A stretch of 64,000 nt of DNA from Acidaminococcaceae bacterium (lineage in GTDB: Bacteria > Bacillota > Negativicutes > Acidaminococcales > Acidaminococcaceae): contig JAKVKY010000005.1 in the NCBI GenBank assembly GCA_022484685.1, forward strand, positions 17,530 to 81,529. Direction: 5' to 3'. Made by a program: the position numbers and the translations under genes. This document shows, piece by piece, positions 25,095 through 33,763 of this stretch. The first letter of the stretch is position 1. Every line of letters begins with the position of its first letter. The notes beneath the pieces were generated by a model. The model saw only the letters and a program-made list of their open reading frames with translations, was not told the DNA's origin and searched no databases.

Positions 25095-27428
25095 TCAAAA
25101 AAATGCCGGTTGATATCTGTAACTATACCATCTTAATGCCCTACCGTCAAAAACAACCTTGATAGCCCCTAAAATATCCGTCCGCAGTACCAAGGCGCCG
25201 CTTTGGCGCAGGCGGGCCACGGCTTCCGGCGCCGGATGGCCGTAGATATTGCCCCGGCCTGCGGAAATCACCGCCAGCTGCGGCGCTACCCGCTGCAGGA
25301 AACCTGTTTCCGAAGCTGTACCCGCGCCGTGATGGCTGACCTTGAGCAGCTGGGCGTGAATGTCCGTCCCGGTAGCCGCTAACTCTTCCGCCCCGGTGGC
25401 ATCGCCGGTAAAAAGCAGCTGCTGACCCCCGCAGGTAAACCGCAGGATCAGGCTGCTTTCATTAGGGGTCAAGGCGCCGGCTCCTGCCGTGATCACTTCC
25501 ACGGTGGTAGCGCCCAGACTCAGGTTCTGTCCTGCCGTCAACTGCCGAACCTTAGTACCCGGCCGCAAAACACGCAGTAGTTTTTGTTCGTCCTCACTGG
25601 CTGCCGCCGTGCCCCGGAAGACCTGGCGAATGGGTAGTGCCTCCGCAACAGCCGCAGCTCCTCCTGCATGGTCGTGGTCCCCGTGGCTGAGGAACAGTCC
25701 TTCCAGCTCCGTCACGCCCAGATAGCGCAAAGCTGGTACCACCACCCGGGCGCCGACATCAAAATCACCGTTTAAACCGCCGGCATCAATTAAAAAATAA
25801 CGCCGGTCCGGCGTAGCCAGCAGCGCCGCATCTCCCTGACCCACATCCAGATGATACAGGGTTAGCGGCACCGGTTGCCAGGCCTGCCAGCAGCCCAGAC
25901 CCACAAAGACTGCCAGGCTGACCACCAGAAGCTGACGCTGCCCTGACGAGGATAAACGGCAACACCAGCCGGGCGTCAGCCAACCGGCCAGTGCCAGATA
26001 ATAAGCCAGGGTGCGCAGATAGCCCCAGTGGCCGCAGGTTTGAACGGCCCCCGGCAGCAAGGCCAGGACTTGTCCCGTAGCCAGGGCGCCCCGCACCAGA
26101 AACAGCGCCGGCGCAAAGCAAAGCTGTGCCAGGAAGGGTAGCGATACTGCCAGGAGCAGGCCCGGCACAAAACAAAGTAAGGCCAGGGCCAAAGCCGGCA
26201 GCAACAGCACGTTGCTCACCAGGGCGACCAGGGAAAACTGGTGAAAATACCAGAGGACCAGCGGCAGACTTACCAACTGTGCCGTCAGCGTTACCGCCAC
26301 TGCCTCCCGGAGTACCGCCGGCAACTGTGGGGGCAGGTAGCGCTGCAGTTCCGGTAGCAGCCAGATTAAACCGGCCACCGTGCCGAAAGATAACTGAAAG
26401 CTCACATCCAGGAGCCAGAGCGGCCGGCAGGCTAAGATGCCCAGGGCCACCCCGGCCAGCAGCCTGCCCCGGTGCGCCCGCCGGTTAGAAGTGCGTCCTG
26501 CCAGGAGCACCAGGCTGCAGGCCACGGCCCGTACCACCGCCGGGGCAAAACCACAGGCTGCGGCATAAAGTACATCCATAACCGCGATAAAGCTTTTTTG
26601 GCGGACAGGTGACCAGCTGGCTGTAACTGCCAGGATCAGCGCCGTTAAAAAAGCCACGTGGGTACCGCTGACTGCCAGCAGATGGGCCAGTCCGTTCTCG
26701 CGAAAAATCGCCGCCACCTTTTCGTCCAGACCGTTATACCCACCCAGGGTCATACTGAGGAGCAGCGCGCCTTCCCGGGGAGGCAGCAGTTTTAAGGCCG
26801 TGCTGCGGAGATAGCTTACGGCCCGCTGGAAATGGCTGACCAGGCTGCCGCCGCCGGCTACTTTCTGTACCTGTCCCAGACCTACGGTCAGGCGTCCGCC
26901 CAGACCATGTATCCGTCCCGCCCGTTCGCTGTCCCGAACGCCCGGATTAGCAAAACCTGTCAGCGGGCGTACCTCTCCCGCCACCCGGAAGCGTCCTGTA
27001 TAAACGGCGCCCGGCCAGTCCTCCCTAGCCTGCTTGAGAAAAACTTTTACCCTGCCGGTGAGAGGCGCTGCCGCAGCCTGGTTTTGCAATTCCAGATCCA
27101 TCAGTTCCAAAGCGATACCGTCCGGGCGTTGTTGTACCGTGGTACCATCCACCGTGCCTGTCAGGACCACGGTTCGTCCCTGCAAGCTGCGCACACCATC
27201 GCCCTGATGCCAGGCCGCCGCACCCAGGAGCAAGCCGGAGCTGCCTGCCACCACCGCCAGCGCGGCTACAGCCAGAGCTAACCGCTGCACGCGCCAGCAG
27301 ATACCAGCTGTCGCCACAGCCAGGACCAGTACCAGGCCCTGCCACCAGGAAAACAGCACCCCGCTCTCAGCCGCTACCAGGATACCGCCGCTGTAGCAAA
27401 GCAAAAGCAGAGCCAGACCGGCGCTCAT
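25095..27428 (-). CDS. comEC: DNA uptake channel ComEC/Rec2
   Basis: A 777-residue ComEC, the membrane channel for single-stranded DNA entry in competence. An N-terminal OB-fold part (about 60-190) is followed by the Competence domain with ten or so membrane helices (GLAHLLAVSGTHVAFLTAL), and a C-terminal metallo-beta-lactamase nuclease domain with LDVGQGDAALL, SHGDHDHAGG and VSHHGAGT, which in the family degrades the non-transforming strand. Complete length. Its ATG overlaps the comEA stop as ATGA (27425-27428). The lipoprotein at 7029-8039 resembles the C-terminal domain. Confidence 0.94.
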   Translation of the reverse strand: MSAGLALLLLCYSGGILVAAESGVLFSWWQGLVLVLAVATAGICWRVQRLALAVAALAVVAGSSGLLLGAAAWHQGDGVRSLQGRTVVLTGTVDGTTVQQRPDGIALELMDLELQNQAAAAPLTGRVKVFLKQAREDWPGAVYTGRFRVAGEVRPLTGFANPGVRDSERAGRIHGLGGRLTVGLGQVQKVAGGGSLVSHFQRAVSYLRSTALKLLPPREGALLLSMTLGGYNGLDEKVAAIFRENGLAHLLAVSGTHVAFLTALILAVTASWSPVRQKSFIAVMDVLYAAACGFAPAVVRAVACSLVLLAGRTSNRRAHRGRLLAGVALGILACRPLWLLDVSFQLSFGTVAGLIWLLPELQRYLPPQLPAVLREAVAVTLTAQLVSLPLVLWYFHQFSLVALVSNVLLLPALALALLCFVPGLLLAVSLPFLAQLCFAPALFLVRGALATGQVLALLPGAVQTCGHWGYLRTLAYYLALAGWLTPGWCCRLSSSGQRQLLVVSLAVFVGLGCWQAWQPVPLTLYHLDVGQGDAALLATPDRRYFLIDAGGLNGDFDVGARVVVPALRYLGVTELEGLFLSHGDHDHAGGAAAVAEALPIRQVFRGTAAASEDEQKLLRVLRPGTKVRQLTAGQNLSLGATTVEVITAGAGALTPNESSLILRFTCGGQQLLFTGDATGAEELAATGTDIHAQLLKVSHHGAGTASETGFLQRVAPQLAVISAGRGNIYGHPAPEAVARLRQSGALVLRTDILGAIKVVFDGRALRWYSYRYQPAFF

Positions 27429-28060
27429 GGTCTGCCTCCCTGCTTACTGCCGCTATAATTTTGGGTGCCTGTCCGCTTTCCGGATCGTTTAGACGCCTGC
27501 CGCTTACTACGTGCCCGCTTCTGAACGCCCCGCCGTTTGGGCTGAGCCTGATAACCTGCTCCTGAATCCTCGCTGATACCTGGTTCCGCATGTTCCCGGC
27601 TACCGGCGGCATCATATCTGTCTCCGTCAGCCATCCGTTCTGTATCCGCACTATCCTTTACCGAACTATTGCTACGTACCTTTTGTCCTTCCAGCCGCTG
27701 CTGTTCCTTTTCTCGCCGCTGTTTTAACTTGGTCTTACTCAGCGCCGGTACATTAATATGGGTCCCGTCCTTACAGATGCGGGCCAGGTTTACCCGGTCC
27801 TTATCCGCCGCTGCAGTTAACCCGCCGGCTTCCTTGATGGCCTCGTAGGCCCTGCAGCCTTTAGGCACCTGGTAGATGCCCGGGTGTACAACCTCGCCGC
27901 TGATATAGACCTGGGCCAGGGCCACCACCGGCGTCACCGCCTGCTGCGTAGCCTGCAAGGCCTCAGTTTCACCGCCCGTATCCCAGAAGGCCGCTCCCGT
28001 ACACACCGCCAGGGAAACTCCCACCACCGCTAATTTGGCCAGATTTCTTTTTTCCAACAC
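27425..28060 (-). CDS. comEA: ComEA-like competence protein without the HhH domain
   Basis: A 211-residue protein with an N-terminal membrane anchor (LAVVGVSLAVCTGAAF) and an SLBB domain (about 50-108: VYISGEVVHPGIYQVPKG ... INVPALS), as in ComEA. ComEA normally ends with a helix-hairpin-helix DNA-binding domain (NINTA ... LPGIG). That is absent; the last 100 residues are hydrophilic, acidic then very Lys/Arg-rich (PKRRGVQKRARSKRQASKR). Either the basic tail binds DNA or the HhH was lost by a frameshift: the +1 frame over 27430-27655 has a faint HhH-like look (NGGAFRS) but no LPGIG. A GTG at 28060 is used; a TTG next to it has better spacing from GGAG. Overlaps comEC. Confidence 0.8.
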   Translation of the reverse strand: MLEKRNLAKLAVVGVSLAVCTGAAFWDTGGETEALQATQQAVTPVVALAQVYISGEVVHPGIYQVPKGCRAYEAIKEAGGLTAAADKDRVNLARICKDGTHINVPALSKTKLKQRREKEQQRLEGQKVRSNSSVKDSADTERMADGDRYDAAGSREHAEPGISEDSGAGYQAQPKRRGVQKRARSKRQASKRSGKRTGTQNYSGSKQGGRP

Positions 28061-28082
28061 CTCAACTCCTTTACTTAGTTAT

Positions 28083-28117
28083 AAAAAGAGCAGGGCCTCT
28101 TTCTCAGAAACCCTGCT
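28083..28117 (-). terminator. Terminator after leuS
   Basis: AGCAGGG (28089-28095) pairs with CCCTGCT (28111-28117) with an inner TTTCT/AGAAA stem; on the minus strand it runs into CTTTTTAT. Confidence 0.7.
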
Positions 28118-28220
28118 GCAATTGTCAATGTGCAGTTGCTAAAACAGCTTTTAGCTTTGTATGTTTGTGTGTAAACTTCCTTCTGTAAACTTGCTTCCGG
28201 AATTACTGTACCGGTTGTAC

Positions 28221-30710
28221 TTATCTGGCGACGATATTTACCAGACGGCCCGGTACGCAGATGACCTTTAAAACTTTGGCGGTGCCAATCAGTTTCTTAA
28301 TCTTCTCGTCGGCCAGGGCCAGTTTTTCCAGGTCCGCCTTGGTAGCAGCCGCCGGTACCGTCAGACGATCCCGGTTCTTGCCGTTAATCTGGAGCACGAT
28401 TTCCACATTGTCCACCTTGATGGCAGCCGGATCATAGGCCGGCCACTTCTGGGCATGCACGCTGGTCTTCTCGTTGATCACGCCGTGCCACAGTTCTTCG
28501 GTAATATGGGGAACGAAAGGCGCTAAGAGCAGGAGCAGGTTCTTGACGGTCTCATAAATCAGACCGGCGTTAGGCTCCTTCTTGGCATCCTTGTAGGCAT
28601 ACATGGCATTCACCAGTTCCATCATGGAACTGATGGCCGTGTTAAAGTTAAAGCGTTCTTCCACGTCTTCGCTGACCTTCTTGATAGTGGCGTGCAAAGC
28701 CCGGCGCAAATCCTTGTCCGCGTCATCCAGCTTCGCAGTATCGTAACTGGTCACTTGCTGCGCCAGTACTTTTTCGAAATGGTACACGATACGCCATACC
28801 CGGTTCAGGAAACGGAAGCTGCCGTCCACGCCCTGATCGCTCCACTCCAGTTCCCGTTCCGGCGGAGCGGCAAAGAGGATGAAGAGACGGGCCGTATCGG
28901 CGCCGTACTTAGCCAAAATTTCTTCCGGGGAAACCACGTTGCCCACGGACTTACTCATCTTGCCGCCGTCTTTCAGGACCATGCCCTGGGTGAGCAGGTT
29001 GGTGAAAGGCTCGTCGTAATCTACCAGGCCTGCATCCCGCAGCACCTTTAAGAAGAAGCGGGAATAAAGCAGATGCAGGATGGCGTGTTCGATACCGCCG
29101 ATATATTGATCCACCGGACCCCAGTAAGCGTTGGCTTCCTTGCTGAAAGGCGCCTTCTCGTTGTGAGGATCGGTATAACGCAGATAGTACCAGGAAGAAC
29201 AGATGAAAGTATCCATGGTATCGGTTTCCCGGCGGGCCGGGCCACCGCACTTGGGACAAGTGCAATGCAGATACTCTTCCGAAGTTGCCAGCGGGGACAT
29301 GCTGCCGTCGCCGAACTTTACATCTTCCGGCAGACGGACCGGCAGCTGGTCCTCAGGCACCAGGACCTCGCCGCACTTGGGGCAGTAAATGATAGGAATA
29401 GGAGCGCCCCAGTAACGCTGACGGCTGATGAGCCAGTCCCGCAGGCGGTAGTTAATCTTCCGTTTGCCCAGACCCTTCTCTTCCATATAATCAATGATAG
29501 CGCCCATGGCCTTGTTCATTTCCATGCCGGTGAACTGGGCAGAGTTAACTAACACGCCGTCGTGGTCCTCGTACGCATGGTCCATGGTGTCCAGGGACAA
29601 CACCTGATCCTTGGGCTGCAGGGTGATAATCTTTTCAATACCGTACTTAGTAGCGAACATCCAGTCACGCTGGTCGCCGGTAGGTACGCCCATGACGGCG
29701 CCGGTACCGTAATCGTACAGCACGTAGTTGGTAATCCAGATATGCACCTTGTGGCCGGTGAGGGGGTGGATGCAGTCCACGCCGGTATACATGCCGACCT
29801 TCTCGGATTCGCTGCTGGTACGTTCAATATCAGAAGTGTTGCGTACCTTGTCGCAGAAGGCCCGCAGCTCTTTTTCCTTGGGATTATCCTTTAATAATTT
29901 TTCTACCAGAGGATGTTCCGGCGGTACCACCACGAAGGTGACGCCGTAAATCGTATCGGGACGGGTGGTGTACACAGCCAGTTTCTCGTGGAGGCTGGGT
30001 ACGTCAAAACTGAACTCCAGACCTTCGCTCTTGCCAATCCAGTTACGCTGCATGGTCTTCACCCGTTCGGGCCAGCCTTTTAACAAGGCCAGGTCGTCCA
30101 GGAGTTCCTCCGCGTAATCCGTGATCTTAAAGAACCACTGGTCCAGCTGCTTCTTCACCACCTCGTGGCCGCAGCGCCAGCATTTACCGTCAATAACCTG
30201 CTCGTTAGCCAGCACCGTACCGCAAGTATCGCACCAGTTAGCGCTGGAACGCTTCTTCACAGCCAGGCCCCGTTTATAGAACAGCTCAAAGAGCCACTGA
30301 GTCCAACGGTAATAATCTTCCTTGCAGGTGGTAACCTCACGGTCCCAATCATAGGACAGGCCCATGGCTTTCTGCTGCCGTCTCATGTTGGCGATATTAT
30401 CCAGGGTCCATTTCTTCGGGGGAATACCGTGCTGGATGGCCGCGTTCTCCGCGGGCATACCAAAACTATCCCAGCCCATAGGATGCAGGACGTTAAAGCC
30501 CTTCATGGTCCGGAAACGTGCTACCACGTCGCCGATAGAATAATTGCGTACGTGGCCCATATGTAAATTGCCGGAAGGATAAGGGAACATTTCCAGCACA
30601 TAGGATTTGGGTTTGTTCTTGTCGATTTCGGTCTTAAAAGTCTTGTGGTCTTCCCAGTACTGCTGCCATTTCTTCTCTATGGCATGGGGAGCATATTTTT
30701 CTTCAATCAT
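28221..30710 (-). CDS. leuS: Leucine-tRNA ligase
   Basis: An 829-residue class I leucyl-tRNA synthetase, charging tRNA-Leu. The HIGH-type motif is [11 protein letters not shown] near residue 43-53, the KMSKS motif is in [10 protein letters not shown], and the editing CP1 domain ([14 protein letters not shown]) and the zinc-like cysteine knuckle (CPKCGEV ... CPKCGG) are complete. Length is typical. No T-box leader was found in the 346 bases upstream, which is notable because Firmicute leuS often has one. A terminator follows. Confidence 0.96.
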   Translation of the reverse strand: MIEEKYAPHAIEKKWQQYWEDHKTFKTEIDKNKPKSYVLEMFPYPSGNLHMGHVRNYSIGDVVARFRTMKGFNVLHPMGWDSFGMPAENAAIQHGIPPKKWTLDNIANMRRQQKAMGLSYDWDREVTTCKEDYYRWTQWLFELFYKRGLAVKKRSSANWCDTCGTVLANEQVIDGKCWRCGHEVVKKQLDQWFFKITDYAEELLDDLALLKGWPERVKTMQRNWIGKSEGLEFSFDVPSLHEKLAVYTTRPDTIYGVTFVVVPPEHPLVEKLLKDNPKEKELRAFCDKVRNTSDIERTSSESEKVGMYTGVDCIHPLTGHKVHIWITNYVLYDYGTGAVMGVPTGDQRDWMFATKYGIEKIITLQPKDQVLSLDTMDHAYEDHDGVLVNSAQFTGMEMNKAMGAIIDYMEEKGLGKRKINYRLRDWLISRQRYWGAPIPIIYCPKCGEVLVPEDQLPVRLPEDVKFGDGSMSPLATSEEYLHCTCPKCGGPARRETDTMDTFICSSWYYLRYTDPHNEKAPFSKEANAYWGPVDQYIGGIEHAILHLLYSRFFLKVLRDAGLVDYDEPFTNLLTQGMVLKDGGKMSKSVGNVVSPEEILAKYGADTARLFILFAAPPERELEWSDQGVDGSFRFLNRVWRIVYHFEKVLAQQVTSYDTAKLDDADKDLRRALHATIKKVSEDVEERFNFNTAISSMMELVNAMYAYKDAKKEPNAGLIYETVKNLLLLLAPFVPHITEELWHGVINEKTSVHAQKWPAYDPAAIKVDNVEIVLQINGKNRDRLTVPAAATKADLEKLALADEKIKKLIGTAKVLKVICVPGRLVNIVAR

Positions 30711-30910
30711 GCTTGCTAACCTCCTAGAATTCCTAGCACAGATATACTCTTAAATTGTACTACCCAGCGCCGGAAAAGTCAATTTAAACGTCAAAATGTA
30801 AAGTTACCCGTCCGTACCCGCAAATACGTGAACAGGATGTCTTTATTGGCAATAGTCCAATCTCCTGCCAGCCACAGCCTAAAACATTTTATTAATTCCG
30901 AGAAAAGTAC

Positions 30911-30961
30911 TTGCAATTTCCGGCAGTTAGTAGTAAACTTAATTTTAGTTTTAGGTTAACA
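30911..30961 (+). promoter_or_regulatory. Putative bioB promoter with a BirA-like operator
   Basis: A -35 TTGCAA (30911-30916) and a weak -10 TAAACT (30934-30939) at 17-base spacing are overlapped by an imperfect dyad: TAGTAAACTT (30931-30940) and AGGTTAACA (30953-30961), like the paired GTTAAC-type halves bound by biotin repressor BirA. Only 6-7 of 10 half-site positions match, so this is tentative. Bases 30711-30910 hold nothing else that I can support. Confidence 0.4.
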
Positions 30962-30973
30962 TTTTTATGAAAC

Positions 30974-31016
30974 TGTCTCTTGGCGAAAACTACACAGTTG
31001 CGCGGGAGACATTTTT
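30974..31016 (+). terminator. Terminator-like hairpin in the bioB leader
   Basis: TGTCTC (30974-30979) pairs with GAGACA (31006-31011), with an inner GCG/CGC stem, followed directly by TTTTT. It lies 46 bases before the bioB start and downstream of the putative promoter, so it would be an attenuator, not a gene-end terminator. No complementary antiterminator was identified. Confidence 0.5.
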
Positions 31017-31062
31017 GTTAGCCGTTTTTCCTAGTAAGTTAATATGATAAGGAGCGATGCAC

Positions 31063-32040
31063 ATGGATGTTGTAAAATTAGCCCGGGAAATTATGAACGG
31101 CCGGCGCCTGAAGCGCGGCGAAGATTTAAGTTTCTTCTTAACTTGTGATTTAACAGAGCTGCGCCGGGGCGCAGACGAGATCCGTAAGCATTTTTGCGGC
31201 AACGAGATGGACCTCTGTACCATCATCAACGGCCGCAGCGGTCATTGTTCCGAGAACTGCAAATACTGCGCCCAGTCTGCTCATCATCATACTAACTGCG
31301 AGGTTTACGGTTTCCTGGACCAGGACAAGATTGTCCAAGCAGCCCTGGCTAACGAAAAGGAAGGCGCCGACCGTTTTGCCATCGTCACCAGCGGCCGTAC
31401 CCTGGCTGGCGCTGACTTTGAAAAATGTATCGCTGTTTTTAAGCGCATGCAGCAAGAGTGCAAGATTGAACTGTGCGCCTCCCTGGGATTTTTAACCGCC
31501 GAGCAGTTCCACCGCCTGCATCAGGCCGGCGTCACCAGCTATCACGAAAATATCGAGACCAGCCGCCGCTACTTTCCTTCTATCTGTACCACTCACACCT
31601 ACGAGGAAAAGATTGAGACCATCAAGACAGCTAAGAAAGAAGGTTTCTGCGTCTGCTCCGGCGGTATCATCGGCATGGGCGAAACTTGGGAGGACCGGCT
31701 GGATATGGCCATCAGCCTGGCTGAGCTGGGCATCGAATCCATACCTATCAATGCCCTGATGCCGATTCCCGGCACGCCCCTGGAACATCTGCCCACCCTG
31801 CCGCCGGCAGACATCCTGCGCACCATCGCCTTCTTCCGCTACATCAACCCCGCCGCCAATATCCGTCTGGCTGCCGGCCGCAAGCTGCTAAAAAACGACG
31901 GCGAGGAAGCATTCCTGGGCGGAGCCAGCGCCACTATCACCGGCAACATGCTCACCACTTCCGGTTCCACCATCAAGAGCGATATCCACATGCTGCGTCA
32001 GCTGGGCTTTAAGCTCAATCCCCGGGCGCCGCAATTGTAA
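31063..32040 (+). CDS. bioB: Biotin synthase
   Basis: A 325-residue radical SAM enzyme that inserts sulfur into dethiobiotin. The 4Fe-4S motif is CSENCKYCAQS, and the second-cluster ligands and substrate loops (YHENIETS, CSGGIIGMGET, NALMPIPGTPLE, AGRKLL) are in place. The ATG at 31063 is eight bases after AAGGAG; the ATG at 31057 is only two bases away. No other bio genes are nearby, so the pathway must be completed elsewhere or by dethiobiotin uptake. A leader hairpin and a BirA-like dyad lie upstream. Confidence 0.95.
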   Translation: MDVVKLAREIMNGRRLKRGEDLSFFLTCDLTELRRGADEIRKHFCGNEMDLCTIINGRSGHCSENCKYCAQSAHHHTNCEVYGFLDQDKIVQAALANEKEGADRFAIVTSGRTLAGADFEKCIAVFKRMQQECKIELCASLGFLTAEQFHRLHQAGVTSYHENIETSRRYFPSICTTHTYEEKIETIKTAKKEGFCVCSGGIIGMGETWEDRLDMAISLAELGIESIPINALMPIPGTPLEHLPTLPPADILRTIAFFRYINPAANIRLAAGRKLLKNDGEEAFLGGASATITGNMLTTSGSTIKSDIHMLRQLGFKLNPRAPQL

Positions 32041-32117
32041 TGTAAAGTTATACTAGTTTACACCTGGCCCTAATTTAGGGACAGGGTGTAAGTGTAATTT
32101 TAAATAGTTAAGCTGCC

Positions 32118-32155
32118 GCCCCTTACCGCTCTCAGGTTGTAAGGGGCCTTTTTTT
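32118..32155 (+). terminator. Rho-independent terminator after bioB
   Basis: GCCCCTTAC (32118-32126) pairs perfectly with GTAAGGGGC (32139-32147), followed by seven Ts at 32149-32155. A second strong hairpin without a T-run (TTACACC ... GGGTGTAA, about 32057-32091) lies between it and the stop codon. Confidence 0.85.
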
Positions 32156-32196
32156 GTGATAGACTACTCTTAGTCACAAGATAGGAGCAAGATAGC

Positions 32197-32751
32197 ATGG
32201 AACAGAAGGAATTTTTGCAAACAGTACAACAACAAATTACCGCCGCGGCGGAAGAGTTGATCACCGTGGCTCAGCCTAAGCCCGGTCAGATTTTTGTGGT
32301 GGGCTGCAGCACCAGCGAGGTGCTGGGAGAAAAAATCGGCACCGCCGGTTCTCCGGAAACGGCCCAGGTCATGATGGTTGCTCTGCTTGCCGTCACCCAC
32401 AAACATCATTTATATCTGGCTCAGCAGTGCTGCGAACATTTGAACCGGGCCTTAGTGGTGGAAGAAGAAGTACTGGACAAGTACAACCTGACCCAGGTGA
32501 CGGTCCATCCCGTCCCCCATGCCGGCGGTTCCATGGCCAGCGCCGCGTACGAAACTTTTAAGCACCCGGTGGTGGTGGAACAGATTCAGGCCCATCTGGG
32601 CTTAGATATCGGTCAGACCCTGATTGGCATGCACTTAAAAAGAGTGGCCGTACCGGTACGCCTGTCCGTAAAGAAAATCGGCAACGCCGTTTTAACCGCG
32701 GCCCGGACCCGTCCGCCTCTCATCGGCGGCGAGCGCGCCAAATATTTTTAA
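32197..32751 (+). CDS. DUF436/UPF0340 family protein (YwlG-like)
   Basis: A 184-residue cytoplasmic protein of the DUF436 (TIGR01440, B. subtilis YwlG) family, whose function is unknown. Family landmarks are FVVGCSTSEVLGEKIGT near residue 35, HLYLAQQCCEHLNRALVVE, VHPVPHAGGSMA, and GLDIGQTLIGMHLKRVAVPVR near the C terminus. Length is usual for the family. SD GGAG lies just before the ATG. The metallophosphoesterase gene follows 55 bases on, so the two might be co-transcribed. Confidence 0.85.
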   Translation: MEQKEFLQTVQQQITAAAEELITVAQPKPGQIFVVGCSTSEVLGEKIGTAGSPETAQVMMVALLAVTHKHHLYLAQQCCEHLNRALVVEEEVLDKYNLTQVTVHPVPHAGGSMASAAYETFKHPVVVEQIQAHLGLDIGQTLIGMHLKRVAVPVRLSVKKIGNAVLTAARTRPPLIGGERAKYF

Positions 32752-32806
32752 TCCTGCGCCTCTGGCAGCACTTTTTTACTCACGAGGATAATCTTAAGGA
32801 GCAGTT

Positions 32807-33508
32807 ATGACCATTTATGCAATCGGCGACCTGCATTTTTCCGGGCTGCCGCCTACCAAACCCATGGAAAAGTTCGGAGCACACTGGGCCGGCCACCGGG
32901 ACAAGGTCCTGGCCAACTGGCAGCGCCTGGTGCAGCCTGCAGACCTGGTCTTAGTCTGCGGCGATATTTCCTGGGGCATGACCCTGGCGGAAGCCAAGCC
33001 GGACTTAGACAGTTTAACCGCCCTGCCGGGACACAAGATCCTGCTTAAGGGCAACCACGATTACTGGTGGACCAGCCTGGCCAAGATGCAGGCCGCCTAT
33101 CCCGGCCGGTTTGCATTTTTACAAAACAATTTTTATAGCTGGGGCGAGACCGCCATCTGCGGTACCCGGGGTTGGATCCTGCCGGGAGTTGAAGGTTTTA
33201 AGGACGACGATGTGCCCCGCCTGCGCCGGGAAGCTTTGCGTTTAGAGATGTCCCTGGGGGCGGCACAGAAAGCTGGTTTTACCAAGCTGATCTGTATGCT
33301 GCACTACCCGGCTTTTTACTACGCCGGCCAGGAGAGTCCTTTCCGGTCCTTACTTGAAGAATACCATGTGCAGACCTGCGTCTTTGGACATATCCACGGA
33401 GCGGAAGCGGCCCAAAACGTCTTTCAGGGCCAGTCCGGAGGCTGCAGCTATCAACTGGTCAGCTGCGACACCATCGGTTTTGCGCCGATGCCGCTCACGT
33501 TACGCTAG
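32807..33508 (+). CDS. Calcineurin-like metallophosphoesterase
   Basis: A 233-residue cytoplasmic phosphoesterase. The five metal motifs are visible in order: GDLH (7-10), GDISW (about 51), GNHDYWW (about 84), LHYP (about 166) and GHIHG (about 196). It matches the Firmicute single-domain phosphohydrolase family of about 230 residues, whose substrate is not established. There is no signal peptide. SD AAGGAG precedes the ATG. It ends about 70 bases before the extended -10 promoter of the structured leader of the next gene. Confidence 0.88.
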   Translation: MTIYAIGDLHFSGLPPTKPMEKFGAHWAGHRDKVLANWQRLVQPADLVLVCGDISWGMTLAEAKPDLDSLTALPGHKILLKGNHDYWWTSLAKMQAAYPGRFAFLQNNFYSWGETAICGTRGWILPGVEGFKDDDVPRLRREALRLEMSLGAAQKAGFTKLICMLHYPAFYYAGQESPFRSLLEEYHVQTCVFGHIHGAEAAQNVFQGQSGGCSYQLVSCDTIGFAPMPLTLR

Positions 33509-33577
33509 TACCTGGCTTGGACCAGACTGCTGCTAAAGTAGTAACCGTTCCGTATCCTTTATTTTTACCACGTTTTA

Positions 33578-33724
33578 TGTTATAATATATTTAAACCAAG
33601 ATTTAAGAAACAGAGGAAAGTTGGCACTTGGCTACAAGTGCTGCACCACTCAGCGTAAACCTTACACCAGTAGAACAGCATACCTTACCAACTCTCACCG
33701 GGGCTAAACGCTCCGGTTTTCTAT
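33578..33724 (+). ncRNA. Structured leader or small RNA with promoter and terminator, upstream of the radical SAM gene
   Basis: An extended -10 (TGT TATAAT, 33578-33586) would start RNA near 33593. The transcript folds: AGTTGG (33619-33624) pairs with CCAACT (33688-33693), enclosing a perfect CACTTG-GCTA-CAAGTG hairpin (33625-33640) and a GCTG/CAGC hairpin. Next comes a terminator, ACCGGGGC-TAAAC-GCTCCGGT, followed by TTTTC (about 33697-33721). It ends about 40 bases before the radical SAM start. No known riboswitch class was recognised. It could be a new terminator-controlled leader or a free small RNA of about 130 bases. Confidence 0.5.
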
Positions 33725-33763
33725 TTGTTGGTCCTCGTCAATGTTGCAAAGGAGATGGGTTCT

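Noticed and set aside
30711..30990. T-box leader for leuS
   Set aside because: No AGGGTGGNACCGCG-type box or specifier loop was found upstream of leuS on the minus strand.
33613..33625. GAGGAAAG resembling the start of RNase P RNA
   Set aside because: The RNase P RNA motif continues differently and the RNA needs several hundred bases; only about 120 are available here before a terminator.
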